The position numbers were made by a program, and so were the translations under genes. A DNA stretch of 64,000 nucleotides from Acidobacteriota bacterium (GTDB lineage: Bacteria > Acidobacteriota > Blastocatellia > Pyrinomonadales > Pyrinomonadaceae), in the NCBI GenBank assembly GCA_029781855.1, contig JAKOVX010000021.1:1-64000 (forward strand), given 5' to 3'. The notes below the pieces were generated by a model. The model made no database searches, had not been told where the DNA came from, and was given only the letters and a program-made list of their open reading frames with translations. Position 1 is the stretch's first letter, and the number at the start of each line of letters is the position of its first letter. Positions 8,437 through 17,429 of the stretch are shown here, in pieces.

Positions 8437-9027
8437 TTAATTTGTGCTATTCGCGAGCAATATCTTATTTAGCTGGTTTTGAAATTCGTCACTTAACCCA
8501 AGCTTTTGTAGCCAAGCGTTTTGTTCATCCATCAATAGCGGAAGGTGGATGACATCGGACAGCGCGTAGTCGACGAGTTCGTCCGTCCATATGCCGTCCC
8601 ATTTGCGGGTGAATTTGGCACGTTGCGATTTATCGAGATCGACGGCGAAGTATCGGTAGAGCGTTTCGGCGAGCGAGACGGACTGGCCGGCTCCGCGTGT
8701 GAGGACCTTTTCGGCGATCATTGTGTCGAACACGTTCGCAACCGAGTAGCCGTTCTCGCTCAAAAAGTCGAGATCGAATTTGGCGTTGTGAAAGATCTTG
8801 ACGATGGACGGGTCCTCGAGGATCGAGGTCAGACGGCCGAGCCCGACGCCCTCGCTGATCGGCACCAGGACATTGAATTCACCATCCGAGAACTGCACGG
8901 AATACAGCCGCCCGTGACGGGCACTCAGACCAGAGGTCTCGGTGTCACAGCCAAGGCGCGTAGCGGCGGCGAGGCGCTCGTATGAGGCATCAATTTGATC
9001 TTGCGTTCGTGCAACGAGGACGTTCAC
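8437..9027 (-). CDS. RNase D-like 3'-5' exonuclease (DEDDy)
   Basis: A 196-residue single-domain nuclease. The DEDDy residues are all present: D28 and E30 in CDTETSGL, D85 in FHNAKFDLDFL, and Y154 and D158 in YALSDV. Full RNase D carries C-terminal HRDC domains for RNA binding; these are missing, so this is a catalytic domain only, as seen in many small bacterial homologs. The likely activity is removal of 3' nucleotides from RNA or DNA with two metal ions. Divergent from the YceH-family gene (63 bp gap). Confidence 0.85.
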   Translation of the reverse strand: MNVLVARTQDQIDASYERLAAATRLGCDTETSGLSARHGRLYSVQFSDGEFNVLVPISEGVGLGRLTSILEDPSIVKIFHNAKFDLDFLSENGYSVANVFDTMIAEKVLTRGAGQSVSLAETLYRYFAVDLDKSQRAKFTRKWDGIWTDELVDYALSDVIHLPLLMDEQNAWLQKLGLSDEFQNQLNKILLANSTN

Positions 9028-9089
9028 ATTGTAAATTGTAGTTCAATGAACTTGTTCATCGTAATTGCCGTAGTAAGCAAGTAATCAAT

Positions 9090-9743
9090 ATGCCGGAAAT
9101 ACTAAATGAAACCGAAGCCCGTATCGTCGGAGCATTGGTCGAAAAACAGCTGACAACGCCCGAATATTATCCGCTGACGCTGAATGCACTGGTCAATGCC
9201 TGCAATCAGAAAAACAACCGCGAACCCGTCGTCACGTATGATGAAAAGATCGTCACCGAATCCCTTGAGCGGCTTCGCGACCGCAATATCGTATACGTGT
9301 TTTACGGCAGTACGAGCCGCGTTCCCAAATACAAGCACATGCTGCCGAGCATTTACGAGCTTGAGCCGGCAGAGGTTGCGGTGATCTGCGTGATGCTGCT
9401 TCGCGGGCCGCAGACGCTCGGCGAATTGCGAACGCGGACGGAAAGGCTCTACGAATTCGGCGGCCTAGGCGAGGTGCAGGAGACGCTTGACGGTTTGGCA
9501 CGGCGTGACGATCCGCTCGTTGTGAAGCTGCCCGTACTGCCCGGGCAAAAAGAGGCGCGATTCGGCCATCTTATCTCGGGCCCGATCGATGTCGAAGCAT
9601 TCGCAGCCGCTCAGTCAGTGCCGCACTCTCGCGTGGGCGGCTCGGAGCGGATCGAGAAGCTCGAAGAAGCAGTCGGGGAACTGCAACGCGAAGTCGCGGA
9701 GTTACGCGAGACGTTCGCCGAATTCAAGAAACAGTTCGAATAA
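9090..9743 (+). CDS. YceH/DUF480 family protein
   Basis: A 217-residue protein starting ILNETEARIVGALVEKQLTTPEYYPLTLNAL, the hallmark opening of the DUF480 (YceH) family. Structures of the family show tandem winged-helix domains, here about 1-85 and 90-165, and the last 35 residues (IEKLEEAVGELQREVAELRE) form a coiled coil that would drive dimerisation. The role in the cell is not known; a DNA-binding regulator is likely by fold. Single gene. Confidence 0.85.
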   Translation: MPEILNETEARIVGALVEKQLTTPEYYPLTLNALVNACNQKNNREPVVTYDEKIVTESLERLRDRNIVYVFYGSTSRVPKYKHMLPSIYELEPAEVAVICVMLLRGPQTLGELRTRTERLYEFGGLGEVQETLDGLARRDDPLVVKLPVLPGQKEARFGHLISGPIDVEAFAAAQSVPHSRVGGSERIEKLEEAVGELQREVAELRETFAEFKKQFE

Positions 9744-9787
9744 GTTCAGGTTCGAACGGATCAAGTCCGGACGCGGAGATCTTCGTT

Positions 9788-11464
9788 TCAGTAGATCGTA
9801 GGTGTGAAAGTGAACGGGCTCGCGATTACCGTCGAGGAGTTTTGGGCGTCACGCAGGCTGATAAAGAACGTCCAGGTCCCTCTAACCTTCACCCTTCCCG
9901 AAATACGGCCCGTCGCTGGGTCGAGCGTCAATCCCGGCGGCAGCCCAGGAACCGAAACAGACCAAATGTAGCTGCCCGATCCGCCTGACGCCTGAAGCGT
10001 TTGATCGTAGTGTCGAAGCCGCGCCGGATTCGGCAGGCTCGTAGTAACGAACTGCAGCGGTGCGAACTGAGAATACTCGAACGCCCCGATGTCGAGCGTC
10101 TGGTCCTGCGGCCTAATCGTGCGGCCTTGATGTTTTACGTACTGCCAGATCACGCTGTTGGTTCCGAAGGCGTCCGGGTGAACCGATACGCCCGCATTCA
10201 CCGCACCCGACGTCGACTGCAAACTAAAATCCTGAGCCGCAATATCGGTAAATCCGGGCGAGGTTCCGATAACGAACGTGCCGCCTCCGTTTACAATTCC
10301 ACCGAACGGACTCTCGAACGAATTTCGCCAACCCGATTTCGACCAGTTATTTGTAAGAGTGAGGACGCCGGTTTCGGCGAGCATCGCGAGGCTCGTTCCC
10401 GCTGCTGTTGTAAAAAATATGTTATTGCGCGCGTCGCAGTTTTCGTCGATGGTCGACAGTCGGAAGATGACCGTGTTGCCCGTCCGTGTCGAAACGATCG
10501 TGTTGTTGTAGAAATAGAGCATTCCTTTGCGGTAATCATCGGTCGTGCCGCTGTCACCGCCATAATGCGTCGTCTGGTTGTTTCCACCGTCGGGTTTGAT
10601 CAGAATGTTCCCGTAAACGAAGGTCTTGTGATACGCCGGATCGTTTCGGATCAGAATGCTGTCCTCGCCGTCGACGAGGTCGAGATTTCGGTTGCCGCCT
10701 TCGATCCAGTTGTAGCGGATCACCGTGCCGGCAGAGCGGTCCTTGAGATTATTGCCATTCGCACCGGAGCGCAGAGGCCCATAGCGGTTGAACTCGAACG
10801 TGATACCAATTGCCGCCGTGTAACTATTGTGCTCGAACGCGCTGCCCGAATTCCCGTTGCCGTAAATATAATTGCCGCTGACAAGGATGTTGCGTGACGG
10901 TTGAGTGTCGGATGAACCAATGAAAAGCCCGTTTCCGCCATCGGTAATGATGCAGTTAACGATATACAGATTTTCCGCCTTCTCGACGTAAAGCGGGGCC
11001 GCGTTCTGCGTGTATGTCTGCGTCTGGCCGTTGTAACCCGTAAACTGATAACCCTGATAGGCTCCGCGGATCTCCAGTCCCGCGATGATGATGTATTTCG
11101 GCATTGTGTCGGTCGGCACATTCGCCCCGCCGATCTTGATCGTGCCGCGATTCTCGTTCCAATAGTTCAGATCTCTCGGCGTCGTCGCCCCGTTCCCGTC
11201 GATCACCGGGCGTTCGCCATTTGGGCCGAGGACCCCTTCAATTCGAATCGGCTGGTCAGCTGTTCCCTGACGGCAAATGACCCATTTCTCCTTGTACGGC
11301 GTCGGCTTCCAATAGATCAATACACGGTCGCCGGGCTGCAGTGTCGCCCACGGTACCTGGGCTATGGTGTCGAGAGCGGTGCCGGGTTTTACCTCGTATA
11401 CCGCCGCGTTGACAGATACTATCGTCAATAGAACCGTGAGAATGACGAAAAGCAGCTTGATCAT
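9788..11464 (-). CDS. Secreted right-handed beta-helix protein with C-terminal Ig-like domain
   Basis: A 558-residue exported protein with signal peptide MIKLLFVILTVLLTIVSVNA. Residues 25 to about 440 show the repeated short strands of a parallel beta-helix (NLYIVNCIITDGGNGLFIG, NILVSGNYIYGNGNS, TVIRYNWIEGG, MLYFYNNTIVS), the fold of pectate lyases and similar polysaccharide-active proteins. The last 80 residues (SGGSGSYIWSVSVPGLPPG) match the putative Ig (He_PIG) type found in cell-surface proteins. I cannot identify catalytic residues, so binding or degradation of a plant or algal polysaccharide is inference. Confidence 0.7.
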   Translation of the reverse strand: MIKLLFVILTVLLTIVSVNAAVYEVKPGTALDTIAQVPWATLQPGDRVLIYWKPTPYKEKWVICRQGTADQPIRIEGVLGPNGERPVIDGNGATTPRDLNYWNENRGTIKIGGANVPTDTMPKYIIIAGLEIRGAYQGYQFTGYNGQTQTYTQNAAPLYVEKAENLYIVNCIITDGGNGLFIGSSDTQPSRNILVSGNYIYGNGNSGSAFEHNSYTAAIGITFEFNRYGPLRSGANGNNLKDRSAGTVIRYNWIEGGNRNLDLVDGEDSILIRNDPAYHKTFVYGNILIKPDGGNNQTTHYGGDSGTTDDYRKGMLYFYNNTIVSTRTGNTVIFRLSTIDENCDARNNIFFTTAAGTSLAMLAETGVLTLTNNWSKSGWRNSFESPFGGIVNGGGTFVIGTSPGFTDIAAQDFSLQSTSGAVNAGVSVHPDAFGTNSVIWQYVKHQGRTIRPQDQTLDIGAFEYSQFAPLQFVTTSLPNPARLRHYDQTLQASGGSGSYIWSVSVPGLPPGLTLDPATGRISGRVKVRGTWTFFISLRDAQNSSTVIASPFTFTPTIY

Positions 11465-11569
11465 CGGGTATTTGTAATTGATCAGATCAGGAGATCGGCG
11501 ACCGGGAGGCGGCCGTTTAAACAGTTATAACAACAATCAGACTACCACAAACCCAATAATTGAGTCCAT

Positions 11570-11594
11570 AAAAAAAGGAGCCGCGAACGGCTCC
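11570..11594 (-). terminator. Rho-independent terminator
   Basis: Stem GGAGCC (11577-11582) with GGCTCC (11589-11594), a 6-nt loop, and seven T on the minus strand (A run 11570-11576). It lies 26 bp beyond the stop of the 29-residue-repeat protein gene and would end that transcript before the beta-helix gene. Confidence 0.85.
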
Positions 11595-11620
11595 GTTTTC
11601 ATTAAATTGTGGGTCCGAAA

Positions 11621-12538
11621 TTAGAAACTGTCTTTCATCCGGCGGACACCGATCTTCATCTGGACCATTTGTTCGATCGAGACATTCGGGTCGGACGCCT
11701 TTGCTTTTTGGATAAATGCGGCGTCGATGTTGAAAATCCGACATTTCACAACATCTTCGGATGACAGATCCGTAAATCCGTAACTCTTGAGCTCAGACAA
11801 AAACTCGGGCGTGACCTTGAAAATGCGGAATTTTACAAGGCTTTCGAAATCCTTATCGGCGAATCCCATATCGTGGACCTGACGCACATAGTCGGCGTCG
11901 ATCTTGAAGATACGTGCCTTGACGAGGTCTTCCATCGTGAGATTCGGGAAACCGGTCGCAGTCATCTCGGCCATGAAACGGGAATCGACCTTGAAGATCG
12001 CCGCTTTGAACAGGTCATCGACATCGAGGTTGCCAAAACCGACCGATTTGAGATCGTCCGCGAGTGCGGTCGTGACATTGATCAGAGCTGCCGACAAGAG
12101 GCGGTCGCTTCGATCCCGATCGCGATCCGAGTCTGATTTTTCAAAATCGAAGCCTCGAGCCTGCATCGCGGAAACGAAGTTCGGGTCGGAGGTAAATCGG
12201 AAGGTTCCCGAGCCTTTGCCGTTAGAGAAAGAGCCCTCAAAATCGACGGTACCTGCCTCGCGTACTAGCCGAAAATTGACCTTGCCGCCGGCCAACTGGC
12301 TTTGCGACAGGCCTTGAAGATCTTCGAGTGCAAAGTCCGACCCGAACTGATTACGGTGACCCTTGCCTGCGCTTCGGTTGATCGAAAGATGGATCTTGCC
12401 GTCTTTTGTATCGGTCGAGTCGGCCGTCCAATCACCGCTGACCACCGTTTGGGCGACAATGACATACGAACCGACAACAATGACTATAAAGGCGATGCTT
12501 ACAAGCGTCGCACCTAGAAATAGAATTCTTTTCCGCAT
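11621..12538 (-). CDS. Membrane-anchored protein with tandem 29-residue repeats
   Basis: A 305-residue protein with one N-terminal membrane helix or uncleaved signal (ILFLGATLVSIAFIVIVVGSYV, about 5-28). Residues 29-140 contain a beta-rich region (FRLVREAGTVDFEGSFSNGKG). The C-terminal half has four to five tandem repeats with exact 29-residue period, consensus FKVDxxFxxEMxxxGFxxLxxEDLVKxRI. Similar repeats occur behind BlaR1-type peptidases and in other acidobacterial proteins; their function is unknown to me, protein binding being plausible. The ATG at 12538 is chosen because GGAGG lies 7 nt before it; the frame extends 20 codons further without a ribosome site. Confidence 0.6.
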   Translation of the reverse strand: MRKRILFLGATLVSIAFIVIVVGSYVIVAQTVVSGDWTADSTDTKDGKIHLSINRSAGKGHRNQFGSDFALEDLQGLSQSQLAGGKVNFRLVREAGTVDFEGSFSNGKGSGTFRFTSDPNFVSAMQARGFDFEKSDSDRDRDRSDRLLSAALINVTTALADDLKSVGFGNLDVDDLFKAAIFKVDSRFMAEMTATGFPNLTMEDLVKARIFKIDADYVRQVHDMGFADKDFESLVKFRIFKVTPEFLSELKSYGFTDLSSEDVVKCRIFNIDAAFIQKAKASDPNVSIEQMVQMKIGVRRMKDSF

Positions 12539-12655
12539 TTGAGAACCTCCGTAACTGCTCGTTTTGATCAAAATATTTACCAGACATTGGAGGAACACCG
12601 CGGAGCTGCGATTTATGACAACAATGGCGAGAATTAGCCGTTGAAGACATGGAAA

Positions 12656-12683
12656 ATGAAAAAGCCCGGTCGTTGCCGGGCTT
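12656..12683 (-). terminator. Rho-independent terminator
   Basis: Stem AAGCCCGG (12662-12669) with CCGGGCTT (12676-12683) and loop TCGTTG, followed on the minus strand by a T-rich stretch. It lies 30 bp past the stop of the TPR protein gene. Confidence 0.8.
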
Positions 12684-12712
12684 GATCGTGTTTTGTTTTA
12701 GGGATTCCGCTG

Positions 12713-14026
12713 CTACGGTTTCTTCTTGCCGCCGGAAGGCAGCTTTTGCGGCGTAACGTTCTGCTCTTTCTTGAGTGAATCGATCAGGCCGACCGCATCT
12801 GCCTTGTATTTATGCGTATCCGGTGCCAGGCTGATGAACTTCTGAAGGTAATTTGAACCCTCCTGGAGCTTGGCCTTGTCATTATTGATGTAACCGACGT
12901 TGACGAGGCTCAGGCCGGCTCCGGCAAGAGCATCCACATTGTCGGGTGCCGTCTCAAGAATCTTTCGATAACCAGCGATGGCGTTGTCAAAATCGGCCGC
13001 GACACGATAAAGATCAGCAAGGATCATGCTTGCCTCGGTCTTTTTCGTCGCGTCGGTTTCGACGTTGATGTACTCGGGGATCAAGACCTTATCGACATCG
13101 ATCACTTTTTGGTCAACCTGTTCGATAAGCACGCTCAAGCGCCCAACTTCTTTGGCGCCGCGGAGTGCGGTGAACTTAAGCAGATCAGTATTTTTCGGAT
13201 CCGTGATGTCGGCTGCGGGTGCCTTTTTGATGACCTCGTATGATTGCATGTAGCTCTCAGCCGCAGCGGCAAAATCCTGCTTTGCGTTCATCTTAGCTTC
13301 GGAGCGGGCAGCCGCATCCGCCGACTTGATATTCTTGTTGAACGTCTCAGTGCCGCGGGCAGTGTAGGCGGCTCCGCGGTTGTTCAAGAGGACCGGAGCA
13401 CTACCAACGAATTCGGGGTCAGCATCGATGCCCTCGGTATATTTTGCGATCGCTACGTCGTAGTTCTTTGCATTAAAAGCTTCGTTTCCTTCCTTCAGGG
13501 TGCGGTTGACAGTTTCATTTACCGCCTTCGCCTTTTCGTTCTTGGCCTCGATCTCTTTTCGTTTTGCTTCGAACTCGGCCTGGGCTTTCTTCTGTTCCTC
13601 TGTCATTTCGCCGGTGCCCGCGGAGGCCGCAGTGCCTTTGGCGACCGACTCGCGAACTTCAGCTTCGGTAAATTTACGCCCGTCGCCGGGCGTCAACGTA
13701 ATAAGCAACCGCTCTTGTCCCGCTTTAACGTTCGGAAAGATCGTCGGTGCACAGCCAGGGGCACTTACGGCAAAAACGAAACGTGCACCCAGCGGCATAC
13801 CTGCAAAACTGAAATCTCCCTTCTTGCTGGTCTTTGCCGAAGGAAAGTTAGATTTGATATCAATACGGTAAACTTCGACCAGTGCGCCGGCTACCGGCGT
13901 CTTGGTGCCATTCGTATCAAGCTCGACGGTGCCGCTGACCGGGGCATTTTGACCATTAGCGCCGATACCGGCGACCGCAATAAAAACTGCTGCAATAAAA
14001 AATACTAAATAGGATCTGCGAAACAT
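12713..14026 (-). CDS. Secreted carboxypeptidase-regulatory-like domain plus TPR protein
   Basis: A 437-residue exported protein (signal MFRRSYLVFFIAAVFIAVAGIG). After it comes a transthyretin-like domain, PVSGTVELD to LLITLTPGD (about 30-120), of the kind attached to Oar-like outer-membrane proteins in acidobacteria. Then a charged helical linker rich in Glu, Lys and Ala (130-185), and TPR units, visible as EGNEAFNAKNYDVAIAKYTEG and YRVAADFDNAIAGYRKILE. Likely an envelope protein-interaction scaffold; no enzymatic role is visible. The start is set by GGAGG 5 nt before the ATG at 14026; the longer frame to 14068 is less likely. Confidence 0.7.
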   Translation of the reverse strand: MFRRSYLVFFIAAVFIAVAGIGANGQNAPVSGTVELDTNGTKTPVAGALVEVYRIDIKSNFPSAKTSKKGDFSFAGMPLGARFVFAVSAPGCAPTIFPNVKAGQERLLITLTPGDGRKFTEAEVRESVAKGTAASAGTGEMTEEQKKAQAEFEAKRKEIEAKNEKAKAVNETVNRTLKEGNEAFNAKNYDVAIAKYTEGIDADPEFVGSAPVLLNNRGAAYTARGTETFNKNIKSADAAARSEAKMNAKQDFAAAAESYMQSYEVIKKAPAADITDPKNTDLLKFTALRGAKEVGRLSVLIEQVDQKVIDVDKVLIPEYINVETDATKKTEASMILADLYRVAADFDNAIAGYRKILETAPDNVDALAGAGLSLVNVGYINNDKAKLQEGSNYLQKFISLAPDTHKYKADAVGLIDSLKKEQNVTPQKLPSGGKKKP

Positions 14027-14245
14027 ATTTTCCTCCGATTTACCTCTGGCCGCCACGTGCAGCGTCATTGGGATGCGCGGCCGCGGTCAAAAGTTTGTTA
14101 AAAACACTTCATTCTACAGTATATTGCTCGCAAAGTTGAAGTAAACGAAACAGAACCTGTTAACAAGAACAAGCGTCCCGACGCAACTTCTTCAGATGAG
14201 TGATAATCAGGTAGAATTCTTATAAGCGTGGAAGAAACGGAGAAC

Positions 14246-15343
14246 ATGATCTCAGAACAAAAGAACGTCTACAACTTCAGCTCGGGGCCGTCGATGCTTC
14301 CGCCACCGGTGCTTGAAAGGGCCAGAGCAGAATTAACTTCACTAAACGGCAGCGGCGTCAGTGTGATGGAAATGAGCCATCGTTCTGACACGTTCGTCGA
14401 AATTCTCCGGAAAGCCGGTGACGGCATTCGGGAAGCGTTGTCGATCCCGGAACATTATCAGGTCTTATTCTTACAGGGCGGAGCAACGCTGCAGTTTTCA
14501 ATGGTCCCGATGAATTTCCTTAGCCGCGACCGAGTCGCCGACTACATAGTGACCGGAGCCTGGGGTAAAAAAGCCGTCTCGGATGCAGCTCTATTTGGAA
14601 ATGTCCGGGAGATCTATTCGACGGAAGCATCCGGATTCAGGTCGGTGCCTGAACAGGGTGCGGTGAGGATCGGAGATGATTCGGCCTATATTCATTACAC
14701 TTCCAACGAAACGATCGATGGAGTCGAATTCAAGTACGACCTCGATGGCGGACGGGTCCGGGTCGTTTGTGACATGTCCTCGAACATCTTGTCGAAACCG
14801 ATCGACATCGAAAAATATGCGTTGATCTATGCCGGTGCACAGAAAAACATCGGCCCGAGCGGCGTAACAGTTGTGATCGTGCGGAACGATATGATCGACC
14901 GGCTGCCTGAAGGTTTGCCCGGGCTCTTAAGTTATCGAGAACTCGCGAAGAATGATTCGATGGTGAACACGCCAAATACCTGGGGAATCTATCTGATCGG
15001 TCTCGTATGTGACTGGCTTCGGGAACAGGGAGGCGTATCAAAACTCGAGGTAAGAAACCGAGAAAAAGCTGCGATCTTGTACAACGCCATAGACTCAAGC
15101 GACGGCTACTACGTGGGTCACGCTGAAGCGCCAGCCCGGTCCCTTATGAACGTAACTTTCAGATTAAGTTCTGTGGAACTCGAGAATAAATTTTGTGCAG
15201 AGGCAGCGGCCGAGGGGTTTGTCAGCCTCAAAGGACATCGTTCGGTTGGCGGTATCCGGGCTTCGATCTACAATGCATTTCCGGTTGCCGGCGTAAAAGC
15301 CTTAGTCGAATTTATGACGGAATTCTCACGTCGAAACGGCTGA
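14246..15343 (+). CDS. serC: Phosphoserine aminotransferase
   Basis: A 365-residue PLP enzyme of serine biosynthesis (3-phosphohydroxypyruvate plus glutamate to phosphoserine); it also acts in pyridoxal synthesis in many bacteria. It opens with VYNFSSGPSMLPPPVLERA, the family N-terminus. LFLQGGATLQF is the cofactor phosphate-binding stretch, DMSSNILSKPIDIEKYALIYAGAQKNIGPSG holds the PLP Lys in AQKNIGP, and RSVGGIRASIYNA is the conserved C-terminal substrate-binding motif. ATG 14246 is chosen over GTG 14228 for its match to family length and the purine-rich GGAG just before it. The 3' end overlaps selA by 32 bp on the other strand. Confidence 0.95.
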   Translation: MISEQKNVYNFSSGPSMLPPPVLERARAELTSLNGSGVSVMEMSHRSDTFVEILRKAGDGIREALSIPEHYQVLFLQGGATLQFSMVPMNFLSRDRVADYIVTGAWGKKAVSDAALFGNVREIYSTEASGFRSVPEQGAVRIGDDSAYIHYTSNETIDGVEFKYDLDGGRVRVVCDMSSNILSKPIDIEKYALIYAGAQKNIGPSGVTVVIVRNDMIDRLPEGLPGLLSYRELAKNDSMVNTPNTWGIYLIGLVCDWLREQGGVSKLEVRNREKAAILYNAIDSSDGYYVGHAEAPARSLMNVTFRLSSVELENKFCAEAAAEGFVSLKGHRSVGGIRASIYNAFPVAGVKALVEFMTEFSRRNG

Positions 15344-16739
15344 GAGCCTGAAGGACCTCGCCCTCTTCAGTTTCGGACACTGTCCGAAGATCGATCAAAA
15401 CCAGATCTTTTTCTATACGGGCAATGATCGGCGGATCTGAATATCGAAGTCTTGTCTCGATCTCATCCGCACTCATATCCGAGTGGCTCACTGCTATTAG
15501 CGGTGATGATCGCCTAACGTCGGGTGCCGCGCCTCCGCCTATCACCGAAGCACCGGCCAAGACCTCAAGTCTCATACCGGGTATCTCCGGACATTTATTT
15601 AGGAAAGCCCGGCAACGCAATTCGAGTTCTGCTTCGGTCGCCGAGATCATCTTCAGAACCGGTATATCCTGCACTGCGGTCCCGCGTCGGTAAGAGTCGA
15701 GGGTGGCTTCAAGGGCGGCGTAAGTTAGTTTATCGACACGTAAAGCTCGATATAGCGGATGCTTTCGTATCTCTTCGATCAGTTCACTTCGCCCGACAAT
15801 GATCCCGCATTGTGGGCCGCCAAGGAGTTTGTCGCCGCTAAACGAGACGATATCGGCACCCGATTCGATCGAATGCCGGACAACGGGTTCGCGATCGAGG
15901 CCGTATTCCTTGAGGTCTATCAATGCTCCGGAACCAGCGTCCTCGTAAAATATGATCCCGCGTGATCGAGCCAAATTTGCCAGAGCTTCGCCGCCGACAC
16001 TCGATGTGAAGCCAACGATACGGTAATTCGACGGATGGACGCTGAGAATCATCCCGGTATTCTCATTGATCGCGTTTTCGTAGTCCGTCAGCTTTGTCCG
16101 ATTTGTCGTTCCGACCTCGACGAGTTTTGCACCGGACCGGGTCAATACATCCGGTATCCGAAAATCGCCGCCGATCTCGACAAGTTCCCCGCGAGAGATG
16201 ATCACTTCTTTGCCGGCGGCAAAGACGGTCAACGCGAGAAAGGTAGCTGCCGCACAGTTATTAACAACGATCGCTCCCTCGGCTGAAGTGAGTTCAAGCA
16301 GCAGGTCTTCGGCGTATTTTCCACGGAGTCCGCGGGATCCACCATCAACGTCGTACTCGACCGAACAGTAGCCCGCAGCATCCGCTATTGCCCCCTTCGC
16401 GTTTTCGGAGAGCGGAGCTCTGCCCAAATTGGTATGAATAACGACCCCCGTCGCGTTTATGACTCGTTGAGTTCGCACCCGGGCGTGTGATTCGCACACG
16501 CGAGAGATACGGGACGTGGCTTCTGCCAGAAGTTCATTGGCAGCCATTCCAGCCAGCGGCGAAACAGTCTCCTGTATCTCCGATCTCAGTTCGCTGACAA
16601 CTTCCTGGGCCAGAGTAGCGACATAGCTATGTCCCTCCAACAGGATCAATGGTTGAACGGATTCGTGCCGCAAAACTGCGTCAATTGAAGGCAGCCGCCG
16701 AAGCGTAGCGAGCGATTCAGATTCGTCAATAGAATTCAT
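15312..16739 (-). CDS. selA: L-seryl-tRNA(Sec) selenium transferase
   Basis: A 475-residue PLP enzyme that converts Ser-tRNA(Sec) to selenocysteinyl-tRNA using selenophosphate. Conserved blocks include INATGVVIHTNLGRAPLS, the glycine-rich YDVDGGSRGLRG, GEAL-type loops, and SFSGDKLLGGPQ with the PLP-binding Lys at position 304. The N-terminal domain RLPSIDAVL binds tRNA. Its presence implies selenoprotein synthesis and therefore selB, selC and selD elsewhere in the genome; none is in this window. It overlaps serC tail to tail by 32 bp. Confidence 0.93.
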   Translation of the reverse strand: MNSIDESESLATLRRLPSIDAVLRHESVQPLILLEGHSYVATLAQEVVSELRSEIQETVSPLAGMAANELLAEATSRISRVCESHARVRTQRVINATGVVIHTNLGRAPLSENAKGAIADAAGYCSVEYDVDGGSRGLRGKYAEDLLLELTSAEGAIVVNNCAAATFLALTVFAAGKEVIISRGELVEIGGDFRIPDVLTRSGAKLVEVGTTNRTKLTDYENAINENTGMILSVHPSNYRIVGFTSSVGGEALANLARSRGIIFYEDAGSGALIDLKEYGLDREPVVRHSIESGADIVSFSGDKLLGGPQCGIIVGRSELIEEIRKHPLYRALRVDKLTYAALEATLDSYRRGTAVQDIPVLKMISATEAELELRCRAFLNKCPEIPGMRLEVLAGASVIGGGAAPDVRRSSPLIAVSHSDMSADEIETRLRYSDPPIIARIEKDLVLIDLRTVSETEEGEVLQALSRFDVRIPS

Positions 16740-16771
16740 GATGAAATTTTAGCTGAAATATCCCCGTTATC

Positions 16772-16817
16772 GGAATAATTGTTCCAATAGGGATTTCTTT
16801 TAAATAGGACAGTGTCC
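16772..16817. promoter_or_regulatory. Two near-palindromes in the selA divergent gap
   Basis: GGAATAATTGTTCC (16772-16785; 12 of 14 positions symmetric) and GGACA-G-TGTCC (16807-16817; perfect arms) lie in the 106-bp gap between selA and the small coiled-coil gene. They have the size of repressor operator sites, but no regulator is known and chance occurrence is possible. Confidence 0.25.
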
Positions 16818-16845
16818 CCCTTCCCGCCCTTCCCGGAACAAAACT

Positions 16846-17166
16846 ATGGCAATGATCGGCAATAAGCTCTATAGGAACATTCAGTCGAAACAGGAAGAAG
16901 CTCTTGAGATCGACGCTCAATTGAATCGGCTTGAGGACGATATCCGCAAGCTCAAGATCGATTTCGACATTTATTTCAACGGTGCGACCAAACGGCCACC
17001 GCTTGAGGCTCGGGCGCGCCTTGATTCGATGATCAAACGGATCTCGGACAATCGAAATTTGACCTATGCTCAGAGATATTTCTTCAATGCCCTGGTCTCA
17101 CGATTTACCTCTTATCGTGAACTTTGGCGAAGGTCCCTCAAGGCAAAAGGCGAGGAACTCGTCTAA
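16846..17166 (+). CDS. Small helical protein of unknown function
   Basis: A 106-residue hydrophilic protein, mostly helical with a probable coiled coil at 12-45 (QSKQEEALEIDAQLNRLEDD) and basic C-terminus. No signal, membrane segment or recognisable motif. A second ATG 6 nt downstream could be the true start. I do not recognise the family. The codon pattern and length make it a credible gene, convergent with the cold-shock gene and separated from it by a hairpin. Confidence 0.55.
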   Translation: MAMIGNKLYRNIQSKQEEALEIDAQLNRLEDDIRKLKIDFDIYFNGATKRPPLEARARLDSMIKRISDNRNLTYAQRYFFNALVSRFTSYRELWRRSLKAKGEELV

Positions 17167-17170
17167 ATGC

Positions 17171-17193
17171 AAAAGCGAACCAAACGGTTCGCT
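17171..17193 (-). terminator. Terminator of the cold-shock gene
   Basis: Perfect 8-bp stem AGCGAACC (17174-17181) with GGTTCGCT (17186-17193) and a 4-nt loop, followed on the minus strand by a short T tract. It sits between two convergent genes, and may also slow transcription on the plus strand though no T run follows there. Confidence 0.7.
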
Positions 17194-17219
17194 CGGTAAA
17201 GCCAAGAATTGTAATCGGT

Positions 17220-17429
17220 TTACGCTACCTTAGCCACGTTCTCCGCCTGGGGCCCCTTCGGGCCGTTAGTAACTTCGAATTCAACCTCCTGACCCTGGAT
17301 CAAGGTTTTGTAACCATCGCCTGAGATCGCGCTGTAGTGCACAAAGATATCCTGCTCTCCGGGCTGCTCAATAAAGCCATACCCTTTGGCGTTGTTAAAC
17401 CATTTCACCTTACCGATTGTTTTAGACAT
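17220..17429 (-). CDS. Cold-shock domain protein (CspA family)
   Basis: A 69-residue single-domain OB-fold nucleic-acid chaperone with RNP1 KGYGFIEQ and RNP2 IFVHYSAI, and opening [13 protein letters not shown]. It binds single-stranded RNA and melts structure. AGGAGG lies 11 nt before the ATG at 17429 and 8 nt before an in-frame GTG one codon upstream, either of which could start. A strong promoter about 220 nt upstream implies a long untranslated leader, as in E. coli cspA. Confidence 0.95.
   Translation of the reverse strand: MSKTIGKVKWFNNAKGYGFIEQPGEQDIFVHYSAISGDGYKTLIQGQEVEFEVTNGPKGPQAENVAKVA

Noticed and set aside
10001..10897. 298-codon plus-strand open frame opposite the beta-helix gene
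   Set aside because: It has no domain content and lies wholly in the antisense frame of a gene with a signal peptide and repeat structure; the GC-rich sequence creates such open frames readily.
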